Shown here one piece after another: positions 8,241-18,030 of a stretch of 64,000 nt of DNA; the stretch's first letter is position 1; each line of letters begins with the position of its first letter. Made by a program: the position numbers and the translations under genes. The notes under the pieces are model-generated. The model saw only the letters and a list, made by a program, of their open reading frames with translations, was not told the origin of the DNA and did not search any database. Source of the DNA: Acidobacteriota bacterium (GTDB lineage: Bacteria; Acidobacteriota; Thermoanaerobaculia; Multivoradales; Multivoraceae); contig JAJCXN010000012.1 in assembly GCA_029263415.1 (NCBI GenBank), positions 1 through 64,000 on the forward strand. The letters run 5' to 3'.

Positions 8241-8317
8241 CATGGTCTCTCTCAATAGTGATGCATGCCAATCGTTGTGCGGCTCGCTTTTACGGACCGG
8301 CTTAGGAAGGTGAACTC

Positions 8318-9703
8318 ATGCGGTTGACTGCTCGAACCTTGGTGCTATCGACCATTTTCGTCTCGTTCTTGATGTCTGGCTCCCCTGGTCTGGGCCAGAG
8401 CAGCGCTCACTCAACAGCTCACGCGCCAGCAGATCACGTGGTCCTCATTTCGATCGACGGCTTGCGACCGGAGTTCTATCTCGATCGCACATGGCCGGCG
8501 CCGAAGATTCAGCAAATGGCGCGGGATGGGGTCAGTGCGGAGGGGGTCCTTGGGGTCTTCCCATCGGTGACCTATCCGTCGCACACCAGTATGGTCACTG
8601 GTGCGCTTCCGGCGCGGCATGGGATCTACAACAACCGTCCGTTCGAACCTTCAGGCCAGACCGGCCGCTGGTACTGGCATGAGTCCGCGATCAAGGTCGA
8701 GACGTTGTGGGATCTTGTGAGAGCCTCGGGGCGGCAAACCGCCGCCTTCTCTTGGCCGGTCACCGACGGGGCACCGATCGACTACTTCGTGCCGGAAGTC
8801 TGGGCGCTCTCAGGCGACGCTTTGGGTCCAATGCGCGACGGCACGCGACCCGCCGGCCTGTGGCAAGAGCTGGGTCGAGAAGCGACCGGCAACTTGGATG
8901 CGGCGCGCTTCTCGCCCGACTACATGAGTCGTGATGACATCGGCGGCGCCGCTGGCGCGTACCTACTCGAGACCTACAAGCCGGCTCTACTGGCGGTACA
9001 TCTGCTAGCGGCTGATCACTTCGAACACGCAGACGGCCGAGATAGCGACCGAGTGCGCTTGGCTGTGTCAGCGGTGGATCGAGCGGTCGCGGCGATTGTC
9101 GATGCAGCTGATCGTGCGGGCATTCTCGAACGTACCGCCTTCTTGGTGACGGGTGACCACGGCTTTGTCGAGCTGCACACGAGTGTTGCTCCGAACGTAT
9201 GGTTGGCTCACGACGGACTCACCGGGACGGAGCCAGACAGAGGAGAGTGGCGGGCGAGTTTTCACACCAGTGGTGGATCAGCTTTGCTTTACTTAAAGGA
9301 TCCCTCGGATCGCGCGGCGGCTGTTCGAGTTAGGGCTTTGCTTACCGAGCAGCCTCAGCCCCTGCGTCGTCTTTTTCGCGTGATCGAGCGCAAGGAACTA
9401 GACGAGATGGGTGCTGATCCAACCATCGCCCTAGCACTGACCGGCGCGCTCGGAGTGAGTTTCTCTGCCCGTGCGTCGGGTGATGCCCTCGGTAGGGCAA
9501 CGGGCGGAACACACGGCTACGATCCCGAAGCCTTCCCGGAGATAAGGACGGGCTTCATCGGTTGGGGCGCTGGCTTGGTCGAAGGCGGTCGCATCATCCA
9601 TCGCATGCGGTTAGTCGATATTGCGCCAACCGTCGCGCGATTGCTGGGCCTGGAGTTCGAGGTTCCGGACGGCATCATCGTACGGGGCGCGTTGTCCGAA
9701 TAG
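8318..9703 (+). CDS. Exported alkaline-phosphatase-superfamily enzyme, nucleotide pyrophosphatase/phosphodiesterase type
   Basis: 461 residues with a signal peptide (MRLTARTLVLSTIFVSFLMSG...) and AGGAAGGTG before the ATG. VVLISIDGLRPEF gives the first metal-binding Asp. FPSVTYPSHTSMVTGALP holds the Thr nucleophile of NPP enzymes and the family's HxxMxTG-type segment. GDHGF supplies metal ligands and THGYDP the late His. Length and motif order fit bacterial NPPs, which hydrolyse pyrophosphate or phosphodiester bonds of nucleotides or lipids in the periplasm. It is followed 101 bp later by an exported peptidase on the same strand. Confidence 0.9.
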   Translation: MRLTARTLVLSTIFVSFLMSGSPGLGQSSAHSTAHAPADHVVLISIDGLRPEFYLDRTWPAPKIQQMARDGVSAEGVLGVFPSVTYPSHTSMVTGALPARHGIYNNRPFEPSGQTGRWYWHESAIKVETLWDLVRASGRQTAAFSWPVTDGAPIDYFVPEVWALSGDALGPMRDGTRPAGLWQELGREATGNLDAARFSPDYMSRDDIGGAAGAYLLETYKPALLAVHLLAADHFEHADGRDSDRVRLAVSAVDRAVAAIVDAADRAGILERTAFLVTGDHGFVELHTSVAPNVWLAHDGLTGTEPDRGEWRASFHTSGGSALLYLKDPSDRAAAVRVRALLTEQPQPLRRLFRVIERKELDEMGADPTIALALTGALGVSFSARASGDALGRATGGTHGYDPEAFPEIRTGFIGWGAGLVEGGRIIHRMRLVDIAPTVARLLGLEFEVPDGIIVRGALSE

Positions 9704-9804
9704 TCGGGCGCTTAGTCTGAGAGTGGCGCCTCGGACAACAGGGTGGCGGTTGGCTGTACACTCGCTCGAAGCGACACGAACAACCTATGGAGCGTTCCCT
9801 CTTG

Positions 9805-12060
9805 ATGAGCTTTGAGCAGACCCCCCGACGTCGGCTGACCCGTTTGGTTTCCACTTTTTGTCTGGCGGCTGTCGCCACGGCCGGTTTCTCCCAAATCGAC
9901 TCCGTACAGGGCTTCGCCGGGGACCGTTCGGCTGCTCAGTTGGCCTTAGAAAAGCGCATGGACGCCACCATGAATCCGGGTGAAACACTGGAGTGGAGCC
10001 AGCGCATGACGGTGCGTCCGCATCACATCGGCGCGCCGCAGACCAAAGACAACGCTGAGTGGCTAGTGGAGCTGTTTCGCTCGTGGGGCTACGAAGCTGA
10101 GATCGAGCGCTACGACGTCTTAATGCCCTACCCCAAGGTGCGCGAGCTCGAACTGGTTTCACCGACCCGCTTCACGGCCCGCCTGCAAGAAGATGTGATC
10201 CCCGGCGACGCGACCTCCAAGATCGCGGTCGAGACCGGACTGCCGCCGTTCAATGCATATTCTGCAGACGGCGATGTGACCGCAGAGTTGGTCTATGTGA
10301 ACCAGGGTGTGCCCGCCGACTACGAGGACCTCGAGCGTCTGGGGATCAGCGTCGAAGGCAAGATCGTGATTGCGCGCTACGGCGGATCATGGCGTGGCAT
10401 CAAGCCTAAGCTGGCCGCTGAGCACGGCGCAATTGGTTGTCTGATCTACAACGATCCCAAGGACGACGGATACTCGCAAGGCGAGACGTATCCCGACGGG
10501 GCCTACAAGCACGAGCGCGGCGTTCAACGCGGTTCGGTACTGGATCTGCCAGTACGACCTGGCGACCCGCTGACCCCCGACTACGGCGCCAAAGAGGGCG
10601 CTCCTCGCATTGATCGCGCTGATGCCGAGAACATCATGACCATTCCGGTCCTTCCGCTTGCTTGGAAGGACGCCCAACCGTTGCTCGAGGCACTGGACGG
10701 TCCGATTGCTCCGGCGCGCTGGCGTGGCGGATTACCGATCACCTACCGGGTGGGGCCCGGCGCGGCCAAGGTCCACCTCAAACTCGAGTTTGATTGGGGG
10801 TTGCGTCCCACCTACAACGTGATCGCACGTGTGGTGGGCAAGCGCTTTCCCGATCAGTGGGTAATGCGCGGCAACCACCATGATGCGTGGGTGATTGGTG
10901 CGCGGGATCCCATCAGTGGATTGATCGGTTTGATGGCTGAGGCGAAGGCGATCGGTACGCAGCTGAAGACCGGATGGCGCCCTGATCGTACGATTGTCTT
11001 CGCCGCATGGGACGGCGAAGAACCGGGTCTTTTGGGATCAACCGAGTGGGTAGAGGATCATCAAGCAGAGCTGCGCGACAAGTTGGCGGCCTACATCAAC
11101 ACCGATGGCAATGGTCGCGGGTTCGTTGGGATCGGTGGATCGCACGCGCTCGAGCCGATGGTAAACCAGGTTCTCTCTGCGGTTACCGATCCCCAAACGG
11201 GGGTTTCGGTGGCTGATCGCAGACGCGCACGCAGTGCGGTATCTAACCCGAGCGAGCGCTCACGCAGCCTGGACGGCGCCCCGCTGCGAATCAACGCTCT
11301 GGGTTCCGGGAGTGACTACTCACCGTTCTTTCAGCACTTGGGAGTGCCATCCTTGAATGTTGGATTTGGTGGCGAGAGCGGAGGCGGTGAGTACCACACT
11401 GCGTTTGATTCCCACGACTTCTACAAGCGCTTTGTTGATCCCACCGGCGAGTACGCGGTGGCGCTAGCGCAAGTCACTTCCAGGTTGACCACACGGTTGG
11501 CCAATGCGGATCTGATTCCGTTTCGGTACCAAAGCACGGCTACTACCATTCGCCGCTATTTGGAGGAAGTACAAGCCCTGGCCGAAACCGAACGCAAGAG
11601 CATCGCTGAAACCAACTCGATGATCGCGGCCGGTGTCTATGGCCTGGCCGCTGATCCCACCAAAACGAGTGTGCCGCCCAAGGAAGAAGTTGAGGCTCCG
11701 TTCCTTGAGTGGGCCCCTCTGCAGAACGCGCTTGCTGGGCTCGAGAAAGCGACGGCTGCGGTGGAGAAGGCCTCAAAGGAATGGCCCGCGCTCGACGAGG
11801 AACACTTGGCTCAGATCAACAAGGCCCTGTTCACCGCCGAGCAGCTGTTGACTAGCGAGGAGGGGTTACCGCTGCGGCCCTGGTTCAGACATCAGATCTA
11901 TGCACCTGGTTACTACACTGGCTATGGAGTGAAGACGCTGCCCGGAATCCGCGAAGCGATCGAGCAACACGACTGGCAGCAAGCGGCTGCGCAGATCAAG
12001 ATTGTTGCCCATCATCTCGGTGCCCTGACTGAGCGGATGGAAGGGCTTCTGGGGCACTAG
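9805..12060 (+). CDS. Exported M28 metallopeptidase, glutamate carboxypeptidase II (PSMA) type
   Basis: About 751 residues, as in the human enzyme. MSFEQTPRRRLTRLVSTFCL is a basic N-region followed by a signal peptide; GGAG lies 12 nt before the ATG at 9805, while an in-frame ATG at 9787 has no ribosome site. A PA domain (about 120-310) is followed by the M28 catalytic domain with all five expected zinc ligands: NHHDAW (His), ARDPISG (Asp), WDGEEPGLLGS (Glu), NTDGNG (Asp) and GGGEYHT (His). A C-terminal helical dimerisation domain (about 560-750) completes the family plan. It should trim C-terminal Glu or Asp from peptides outside the cytoplasm. Confidence 0.93.
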   Translation: MSFEQTPRRRLTRLVSTFCLAAVATAGFSQIDSVQGFAGDRSAAQLALEKRMDATMNPGETLEWSQRMTVRPHHIGAPQTKDNAEWLVELFRSWGYEAEIERYDVLMPYPKVRELELVSPTRFTARLQEDVIPGDATSKIAVETGLPPFNAYSADGDVTAELVYVNQGVPADYEDLERLGISVEGKIVIARYGGSWRGIKPKLAAEHGAIGCLIYNDPKDDGYSQGETYPDGAYKHERGVQRGSVLDLPVRPGDPLTPDYGAKEGAPRIDRADAENIMTIPVLPLAWKDAQPLLEALDGPIAPARWRGGLPITYRVGPGAAKVHLKLEFDWGLRPTYNVIARVVGKRFPDQWVMRGNHHDAWVIGARDPISGLIGLMAEAKAIGTQLKTGWRPDRTIVFAAWDGEEPGLLGSTEWVEDHQAELRDKLAAYINTDGNGRGFVGIGGSHALEPMVNQVLSAVTDPQTGVSVADRRRARSAVSNPSERSRSLDGAPLRINALGSGSDYSPFFQHLGVPSLNVGFGGESGGGEYHTAFDSHDFYKRFVDPTGEYAVALAQVTSRLTTRLANADLIPFRYQSTATTIRRYLEEVQALAETERKSIAETNSMIAAGVYGLAADPTKTSVPPKEEVEAPFLEWAPLQNALAGLEKATAAVEKASKEWPALDEEHLAQINKALFTAEQLLTSEEGLPLRPWFRHQIYAPGYYTGYGVKTLPGIREAIEQHDWQQAAAQIKIVAHHLGALTERMEGLLGH

Positions 12061-12068
12061 GCCCCGGG

Positions 12069-12087
12069 ACTTGTTTCACAAGTTTTA
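12069..12087 (+). terminator. Short intrinsic-type terminator after the M28 peptidase
   Basis: ACTTGT-TTC-ACAAGT is a perfect 6-bp stem starting 9 bp after the peptidase stop and followed by TTTA. It lies in the 50-bp gap between convergent genes, and read on the other strand it is followed by few Ts. The stem is AT-rich and short, hence moderate confidence. Confidence 0.4.
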
Positions 12088-12110
12088 GGGCTCGTGCCGG
12101 CCGGCCGCTG

Positions 12111-13676
12111 CTACTCGGCGGCTGGTTCGGGAAACTGCTCGCGCAGCACGCGCTTGAGGATCTTGCCCGAAGGATTGCGTGGGATCACGTCGACGAAGTG
12201 AACGCGTACCGGCTGTTTGAACCGGGCCAGCTTGCCTGAACAGAACGCGAGCACAGCGTCCTCGTCGAGGCTGTCGTCAGTGCGCACAACAATGGCCGCG
12301 CCAACCTCACCCCACTTGGCACTTGAAATACCGATCACTGCGGCTTCGCTGATGTGTTCGTGGCCCGCCAGGATGTTCTCTATCTCAGCTGGGTACACGT
12401 TCTCGCCGCCGGCGATGTACATGTCCTTGATCCGATCCTGGATGTAAACAAAACCCTCGGCGTCGATGGTGGCGCCATCGCCCGAATAGAACCAGCCATC
12501 GCGGATGGCTTCAGCGGTCGCTTCGGGTCGGTTCCAGTACTCCCGCATGATGTGCTTTCCGCGGATTGCGACTTCGCCGAAGGCTCCCGGAGCGACCGGT
12601 TTGCCGTCGTCACCCACCACCTCGACGTCGGTGTGGAAGAACGCTTTACCAGTCGATCCGGCGCAGCGGATCGCATCTTCTGAGGAGATAAGGCATGCAG
12701 GACCGCAGGTCTCGGTGAGCCCGTAGACCTGTTGGATCTCGATGTCGAGTTCGGCGTAGCGCTCGATCAGGCTGACCGGCACCGGTGCCGCGCCAGACAT
12801 GATCCATCTGAGCGAGCTGATGTCGCATTGGTCTGGATCGTAGGTCTGCAGCATGAAGTTGAGCATCGCAGGAACCTTGAGTGCGGTAGTGATCTTCTCG
12901 TCCTTGATGAGCTGCCAAGTCTTGACCGGATCGAACTGGCGCATGACGACTAGAGTGACGCCGCGATGAACCGCACCAGTACACGGAGTGAGCGCACCCA
13001 CATGAAACAGTGGTAGCGATAGCAGGTAGCGATCGGCGTAGTACTGGTCTGAGGTTGCGTTGATGCTGAGTACGCCCCAGGTGGCGGTGGTGTGGGTGTG
13101 GACAGCACCCTTGGGTAAGCCAGTTGTGCCCGAGGTGTACATGATGTAGAGCATGTCGTCATCACAAGCAGTGACTTCGGGTTCGGCAGTATCAGCTGCT
13201 TGGTGGAGACTGTTGTAGTCGAGGGCGAAGTCCGGTCGCCCTTCCGCACTCGTGACCTCGAGCCAGTTAGTGATCGAGGTGCCTTCGTCGCCCGCCGAGT
13301 TGATCGCACCGCGCGCCTCCAGATCGACCACCGATTCGCGGAACTCGGAACCGAAGATCATTGTTTGAGCACCAGCGTCGCGAACGATGAAGCTGAGTTC
13401 TTCGGGAGTTAGGCGCCAGTTGAGCGGAACGCAGACCGCCCCCAACTTCGCGATGGCGAAGAAGGTCTCAGCAAATTCAATCGAGTTCATCAACAGCAAG
13501 GCGACCCGGTCTCCCTTCTTGAGCCCTAGGTCCTTGAGTAACGCTGTGGTCTGATTCGATCGCTCGTTCCACTGTTGGTAGGTGAAACGACGGTTGGTAT
13601 CGACGTCGATGAAGCCGTCGAGATCTGGAGAGAGGTGCGCACGCTTGGTCAGGAATAGGCCGATGTTGTTCTTCAT
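12111..13676 (-). CDS. Acyl-CoA synthetase (AMP-binding, FadD-like)
   Basis: 521 residues of the ANL adenylating superfamily. The P-loop YTSGTTGLPKG, the YGLTETCG motif, the YSGDGATID...DRIKDMYIAGGENVYPAEIE hinge region and the C-terminal PSGKILKR with the catalytic Lys are all intact. It activates a carboxylic acid to acyl-AMP and then acyl-CoA. The length and lack of membrane segments fit medium- or long-chain fatty-acyl-CoA ligases, though aromatic acids cannot be excluded. It is a single gene, convergent to the M28 peptidase and divergent from the Ser/Thr kinase with a 251-bp control region between. Confidence 0.88.
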   Translation of the reverse strand: MKNNIGLFLTKRAHLSPDLDGFIDVDTNRRFTYQQWNERSNQTTALLKDLGLKKGDRVALLLMNSIEFAETFFAIAKLGAVCVPLNWRLTPEELSFIVRDAGAQTMIFGSEFRESVVDLEARGAINSAGDEGTSITNWLEVTSAEGRPDFALDYNSLHQAADTAEPEVTACDDDMLYIMYTSGTTGLPKGAVHTHTTATWGVLSINATSDQYYADRYLLSLPLFHVGALTPCTGAVHRGVTLVVMRQFDPVKTWQLIKDEKITTALKVPAMLNFMLQTYDPDQCDISSLRWIMSGAAPVPVSLIERYAELDIEIQQVYGLTETCGPACLISSEDAIRCAGSTGKAFFHTDVEVVGDDGKPVAPGAFGEVAIRGKHIMREYWNRPEATAEAIRDGWFYSGDGATIDAEGFVYIQDRIKDMYIAGGENVYPAEIENILAGHEHISEAAVIGISSAKWGEVGAAIVVRTDDSLDEDAVLAFCSGKLARFKQPVRVHFVDVIPRNPSGKILKRVLREQFPEPAAE

Positions 13677-13927
13677 GGCCGTGGATTGTCACACGGGAGG
13701 GGCTGTACTGAGAAGGTGCGCTCCAAACTCGGCCAAGAGGTTTGCACCAGTAGTGCTCCATCTGGCCTATGATTGAGGCTCTTCTATCGGCCCTAAGCTC
13801 TGCCGAGCACCCTCCCTCCCCCCGCGCAAGCGCCTGCGCTCTGAGAGCGAAGAACCACCTATGTTTCCAAAGCCCTATTCATAGCCTGCGGCCCAGACGA
13901 AGTGTGGTGCCACGCGCTAAGAGAACT

Positions 13928-16264
13928 ATGTCCCAATTGATTGGCCAATCAGTCGGTCACTACCACGTGCTGGAGCGCATTGGCGCTGGTGGGATGGGTG
14001 AGGTGTACCTGGCTCGGGACTCGACGTTGGACCGCTTTGCGGCGCTCAAGTTCCTGCCGCCCGACCTAGCGAACGATCAGGTCGCTCGCACGCGGCTAGC
14101 GCGTGAGGCGCGGGCTGCCGCGGCCCTCGATCATCCCTACATCTGCAAGGTGTACGCGATTGGTGATCATCACGATCAGATGTATCTGGCTCTCGAGTAC
14201 ATCGACGGGCAAACCCTACAGCGGGTGCTTAAGGGCGGATTGCTGCCGCTGGAGCGCGTGGCAGCTATCGTCACCGAGATCTGTGAGGCCTTGGGCGAGG
14301 CCCACAAGAAGGGGATCGTGCATCGCGACCTCAAGCCGAGCAACTTGATGTTCACCGAGCAAGGTCACATCAAAGTGCTGGACTTTGGGTTGGCAAAGCG
14401 TCATGAGTTGAACTCAGATTCCGATGCGGCGCTGACCGAAACAGGTATGGCGATCGGCACCATTCCCTACATGTCGCCCGAGCAACTCAACGGTGATCAG
14501 CTCGCGCCCACTTCGGATCTGTTCTCGGTGGGCACCTTGCTCTATGAGATGCTCACTGGCGTGCACCCGTTTGGCCGCAGGGTCAACATGGAAACGGCGA
14601 TGGCGATCCTGACCAAGGCCGCACCACCGATGCACCGCGTGGGAGAGAGGATCCCGGCGAACTTGGTCGAGCTGGTGCAGAAGCTCTTGAGCAAGTCGGC
14701 AGACAGTCGGCCTCAGACTGCCGCTGAGGTGGTCCAGGCGCTGAGCGCCGCGCCAGGTAGCGTTCAGTCGTTCAGCATGGCGCATGAGGCGGCCACGGCG
14801 ATTGCGCCACGACTAACAAGTTCAGAGACCGGTCACATAGCGGTTGCAGACGCGCCACTTGACTCGCCCACATCGGGGGCCAATCAGTTAGTTCCGACTG
14901 CTATCGCCGTGCTGCCCTTTGCTCGACTATCAGCAGATCCCGACGACGAGTACTTCGGTGATGGGTTGGCAGACGAAATTACCACCGCGCTCGCCCACCT
15001 ACGCCCGATCCGGGTAGTGGCTCGGACCTCGGCGTTTGCCTTTAAGGGCCGCAACCTAGACGTACGCGAGATTGGCAGAGAGTTGGGCGCTGACACCTTG
15101 CTTCAAGGCAGCATCCGCCGCGCCGGTTCACGGGTCCGGATCGGTGTGCAATTGGTCTCGGCCGCCGATGGCGGTCACCTATGGAGTGAGACCTTCGATC
15201 GCGAATTGACCGACGTCTTTGCCGTACAAGATGAGATCGCTCAAAGCGTGGTGGCGACCCTGCGACTCCAGCTGGGTTCAGGCTCAATGCGAGCGATTGC
15301 GGTGCCGCGAACGCACAGTCTCGAGGCGTACCAACTCTACCTACAAGCGCGGCACCAAGTGCGTAGCCACACTCAGCCCGGCTTGCAACAGGCACTGCGC
15401 TGCTACGAGGATGCGCTCAGCCTAGATCCAGAATTCGCGCCTGCCATGGTTGGCTGCGCCGAGGCCTACATCACGCTGGCGTTCTTCGCGGTGATTCCTG
15501 CCAAGGTCTCCTACCCGAAGGCCAAGGAACTGGTCACTCAAGCTTTGCAGCTCGATCCCAATGTCGATAACGCGCGCGGCGTGATGTCATCGATCCGGTC
15601 CAACTGGGAGTGGAACTTCAAAGCCGCTGAGGACGAACTGCGAACCGGGATCGCGAGCATTCCAAGCTACGCGGCCGGGCACTACACGCTGTCGGTCTTG
15701 CTCTCGGCCCTAGGTCGATCCGCTGAAGCTCTGGCTTCGGCCCAAGAGGCAAGTCGGTTGGACCCGCTGAATTCGACGGTCAGCGGGCAGGTGGGGCTGG
15801 CGTTGATGTTCGGAGGCCGATTCGACGAAGCAGAAACGAGCTTCCGGGCCTCAGTTGCGAAGCATCCTGCAGACGCAATGCCAGCAATGGGATTGTCTGT
15901 TGTGTTGCGGAACTCCGGGCGTTATCAAGAGGCGCTTGAGGTGATCGATGCGGCTCCCAAGATGCTGGGGGGCATCGCTGAGGCGTCGAGGGCGGCCTGC
16001 TTGCCAGAGCTGGGCCGGCCTGATGAGGCCCGTGCGATTCTTAGCGGGTTCGAGGCGGCGGCGACCGAGGAGTCACCGATTGCCTACGTGCGCGCGTCGA
16101 TTCATGAGGCGTTGGGGGAGGTTGATCAGTGTCTCGACCTGCTGGAGATTGCGGCCGACCACAAAGAGGCGATGGTGCTGCAAATCGGAGTGGCGCCATG
16201 GTTCTGTTCGATGCACGGTTTGCCGCGCTTTGAGGCTCTCAAACAGCGGATCGGCTTACCTTAG
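13928..16264 (+). CDS. Ser/Thr protein kinase with TolB-like and TPR domains
   Basis: 778 residues from the ATG at 13928, just before the typical MSQLIGQSVGHYHVLERIG start. An in-frame start at 13769 would add a compositionally odd tail. Kinase domain (about 11-280): GAGGMGEVY glycine loop, K41, HRDLKPSN (D134), DFGLAK and GTIPYMSPEQ, all intact and therefore active. Residues about 320-450 form a TolB-like domain (AVLPFARLSADPDDEYFGDG), as often fused to adenylyl-cyclase or CadC-type regulators, and about 450-778 are TPR repeats. No transmembrane helix is seen, so it is a soluble kinase scaffold. The stop overlaps by 4 bp with the convergent methyltransferase stop. Confidence 0.92.
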   Translation: MSQLIGQSVGHYHVLERIGAGGMGEVYLARDSTLDRFAALKFLPPDLANDQVARTRLAREARAAAALDHPYICKVYAIGDHHDQMYLALEYIDGQTLQRVLKGGLLPLERVAAIVTEICEALGEAHKKGIVHRDLKPSNLMFTEQGHIKVLDFGLAKRHELNSDSDAALTETGMAIGTIPYMSPEQLNGDQLAPTSDLFSVGTLLYEMLTGVHPFGRRVNMETAMAILTKAAPPMHRVGERIPANLVELVQKLLSKSADSRPQTAAEVVQALSAAPGSVQSFSMAHEAATAIAPRLTSSETGHIAVADAPLDSPTSGANQLVPTAIAVLPFARLSADPDDEYFGDGLADEITTALAHLRPIRVVARTSAFAFKGRNLDVREIGRELGADTLLQGSIRRAGSRVRIGVQLVSAADGGHLWSETFDRELTDVFAVQDEIAQSVVATLRLQLGSGSMRAIAVPRTHSLEAYQLYLQARHQVRSHTQPGLQQALRCYEDALSLDPEFAPAMVGCAEAYITLAFFAVIPAKVSYPKAKELVTQALQLDPNVDNARGVMSSIRSNWEWNFKAAEDELRTGIASIPSYAAGHYTLSVLLSALGRSAEALASAQEASRLDPLNSTVSGQVGLALMFGGRFDEAETSFRASVAKHPADAMPAMGLSVVLRNSGRYQEALEVIDAAPKMLGGIAEASRAACLPELGRPDEARAILSGFEAAATEESPIAYVRASIHEALGEVDQCLDLLEIAADHKEAMVLQIGVAPWFCSMHGLPRFEALKQRIGLP

Positions 16265-17100
16265 ACGGTCGCTTCCCGGCGGATGATGGCATAGCGGTTG
16301 AGATGGCCGCTCGCTCCATCTGCATCGAAGAAGTCGGTCCTGATCGACTCCAGGTTGGTGCCCTTACCCTGCTCGTGATCGGTGCCTAGGCCCGACACTA
16401 GAGCGCGGATGGCGTTGTGCGAATTGTGGCGGCAGTAGCGCACTAGGTTCTCTGTGTGCTGGCCCCAGCGCAACAACCAGTCGTCGCCGTCGAGCTCGTC
16501 GAGTTGATCCTCTCGCAGTAGCCCCTCATCGATAGCTGTCGTCCAAGGAACGCGGCGCCGTGCGAAACGCGGGTCGGCCCCGAACTGCCAGAACGAAACG
16601 CAGATCGTCCCAGCTGGAGCGGCCGCCTCAAGACAGCGGCGCAGAAGACTCTTTTGCAGTGGCGCAGGTATGTGATGCATGACGCCGAAGCAGGTCACCA
16701 AGTCGAAGGGGCCGCCGTCGGTCAGCCTGGGACACCCTTGGTAGTCGTTGCCCAAGAGGTTGGCGAGGCGCAGATTCGCCACACAGTCGATGGAGCGGAG
16801 CCGTCGCTCAGCTGCATGCAGAAGCTCTGAGCTTGCATCGCACCCGTTGTAGTGCAGTTGTTCGGCGCCCGCGCGCGGCGCAAGGAGACTGGCGTGCTGG
16901 GCGAGAAAACTGGCGAATCGTGCGTTGCCACAGCCGACATCGAGCACCCTCAGCACGCTCTTGGGAGCAAACTTGATCTTGGGCAGCATCTGCTCCCATC
17001 CAGCCCACGGCGCTGTGCGGGTCTGGTCGAAGTCCTGAGCGCTTTGGCTGTAGAACCGACGATTGATGCGGTCGAGAGCTTCCGCGGTTTCGGGAGTCAA
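16261..17100 (-). CDS. Class I SAM-dependent methyltransferase, possibly Trm9/ALKBH8-like
   Basis: 279 residues. VLRVLDVGCGNARFASFL is motif I of class I methyltransferases and FDLVTCFGVMHHIP is motif IV. The opening (INRRFYSQSAQDFDQTR) and the late DDWLLRW...RYCRH segment recall the Trm9/ALKBH8 methyltransferases that modify wobble uridine of tRNA, but this is from memory of the family and needs a profile search. The start appears to be TTG at 17100, embedded just downstream of a run of GGCTAC hexamers, so it is uncertain. It is the last gene of a minus-strand run behind an SDR, 32 bp apart. Confidence 0.75.
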   Translation of the reverse strand: MTPETAEALDRINRRFYSQSAQDFDQTRTAPWAGWEQMLPKIKFAPKSVLRVLDVGCGNARFASFLAQHASLLAPRAGAEQLHYNGCDASSELLHAAERRLRSIDCVANLRLANLLGNDYQGCPRLTDGGPFDLVTCFGVMHHIPAPLQKSLLRRCLEAAAPAGTICVSFWQFGADPRFARRRVPWTTAIDEGLLREDQLDELDGDDWLLRWGQHTENLVRYCRHNSHNAIRALVSGLGTDHEQGKGTNLESIRTDFFDADGASGHLNRYAIIRREATV

Positions 17101-17112
17101 GATGCAGGTGTC

Positions 17113-17142
17113 GGCTACGGCTAGGGCTACGGCTACGGCTTC
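17113..17142. repeat. Five tandem GGCTAC-type hexamers
   Basis: GGCTAC, GGCTAG, GGCTAC, GGCTAC and GGCTTC lie head to tail across the stop codon of the SDR gene and the leader of the methyltransferase. The unit could expand or contract by 6 bp, changing the SDR C-terminus (GPKP) or the spacing to the next start. Confidence 0.75.
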
Positions 17143-17945
17143 GGGCCGAGGCTCAGGCCACCGTCAATAGGAACCACGGCGCCGGTGATCCAGTTGTTCT
17201 CTGGTGATAGCAAAGTGAGAGCCAGTCGCGCGATGTCGGCCGGTTCGCCGATTCTTCCGATCGGGACCATCGGTGCGAAGCCGTCGAGGAACTCGGTTGC
17301 CGGTTGCTCTCCCATCATGGTGGAGAAGATCGGCGTGCGCACCACGCCCGGGCACATGGCGTTGACGCGGATCTTGTGCTCAGCGAGTTCGAGAGCTAGG
17401 CACTGAGTCAGCATGTCGACTCCGGCTTTGGCTGCGGAGTACAACGCGAAGTTGGCGAGCGCCATTTGTGTGACTGAAGAGGAGATGTTGAGTACCGAGG
17501 CGCTGCCTCGAGCGCTCGCTGCCAAGCGTAAGTGAGGGAGCGCCGCTTGGGTCATGTGGATTGGTCCCTTAAGATCAATGTCGATCACTGCGTCGACGTC
17601 CTCGGCGGAGACTTCCTCGAAGGGGCCGCTGCGGGCGATGCCCGCGTTGTTGACCAGCATGTCCAGTCCGCCCAGGAGGTCGGCGGATTGTTCGATCAAT
17701 CGTGCGCAGCCTTTCGCGTTGGCCACGTCTCCCGGGATGGAGAATGCGGTGCCGCCAGCCTCGGTGATCTCCGCGACGGTCGCCTCGAGCGGTTCTGTGC
17801 GGCGACCACAGACCACGACTTTGACACCGTGGTCGGCAAGTGCGCTGGCGATTGCTTTGCCCATTCCAGTGCCGCCGCCGGTAATCAGCGCGGCGCGGTC
17901 GGCGAATGCAACGTGAGTTGTGGACCCGGAGTTGGCGGGACTCAT
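17133..17945 (-). CDS. Short-chain dehydrogenase/reductase (FabG-like)
   Basis: 270 residues, classical SDR. ALITGGGTGMGKAIA is the TGxxxGxG cofactor motif, NNAGIA the structural NAG motif, a Ser-rich ISSSV strand holds the catalytic Ser, and YSAAK gives the Tyr and Lys. The Arg-rich segment after the first strand (CGRRTE) suggests NADPH preference. An AGGAG precedes the ATG. It follows cofD by 85 bp on the same strand; whether it works with the F420 genes or merely shares a transcript is unknown, and substrate prediction within SDRs is unreliable. Confidence 0.88.
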   Translation of the reverse strand: MSPANSGSTTHVAFADRAALITGGGTGMGKAIASALADHGVKVVVCGRRTEPLEATVAEITEAGGTAFSIPGDVANAKGCARLIEQSADLLGGLDMLVNNAGIARSGPFEEVSAEDVDAVIDIDLKGPIHMTQAALPHLRLAASARGSASVLNISSSVTQMALANFALYSAAKAGVDMLTQCLALELAEHKIRVNAMCPGVVRTPIFSTMMGEQPATEFLDGFAPMVPIGRIGEPADIARLALTLLSPENNWITGAVVPIDGGLSLGPKP

Positions 17946-18030
17946 GGAAGACTCCTGATGATCAAACGGCGGTAGGTCTAATTGGCATGCTACTCCAGCA
18001 ATCTTGGCAATCGAGGGACGATCGGTAGGC

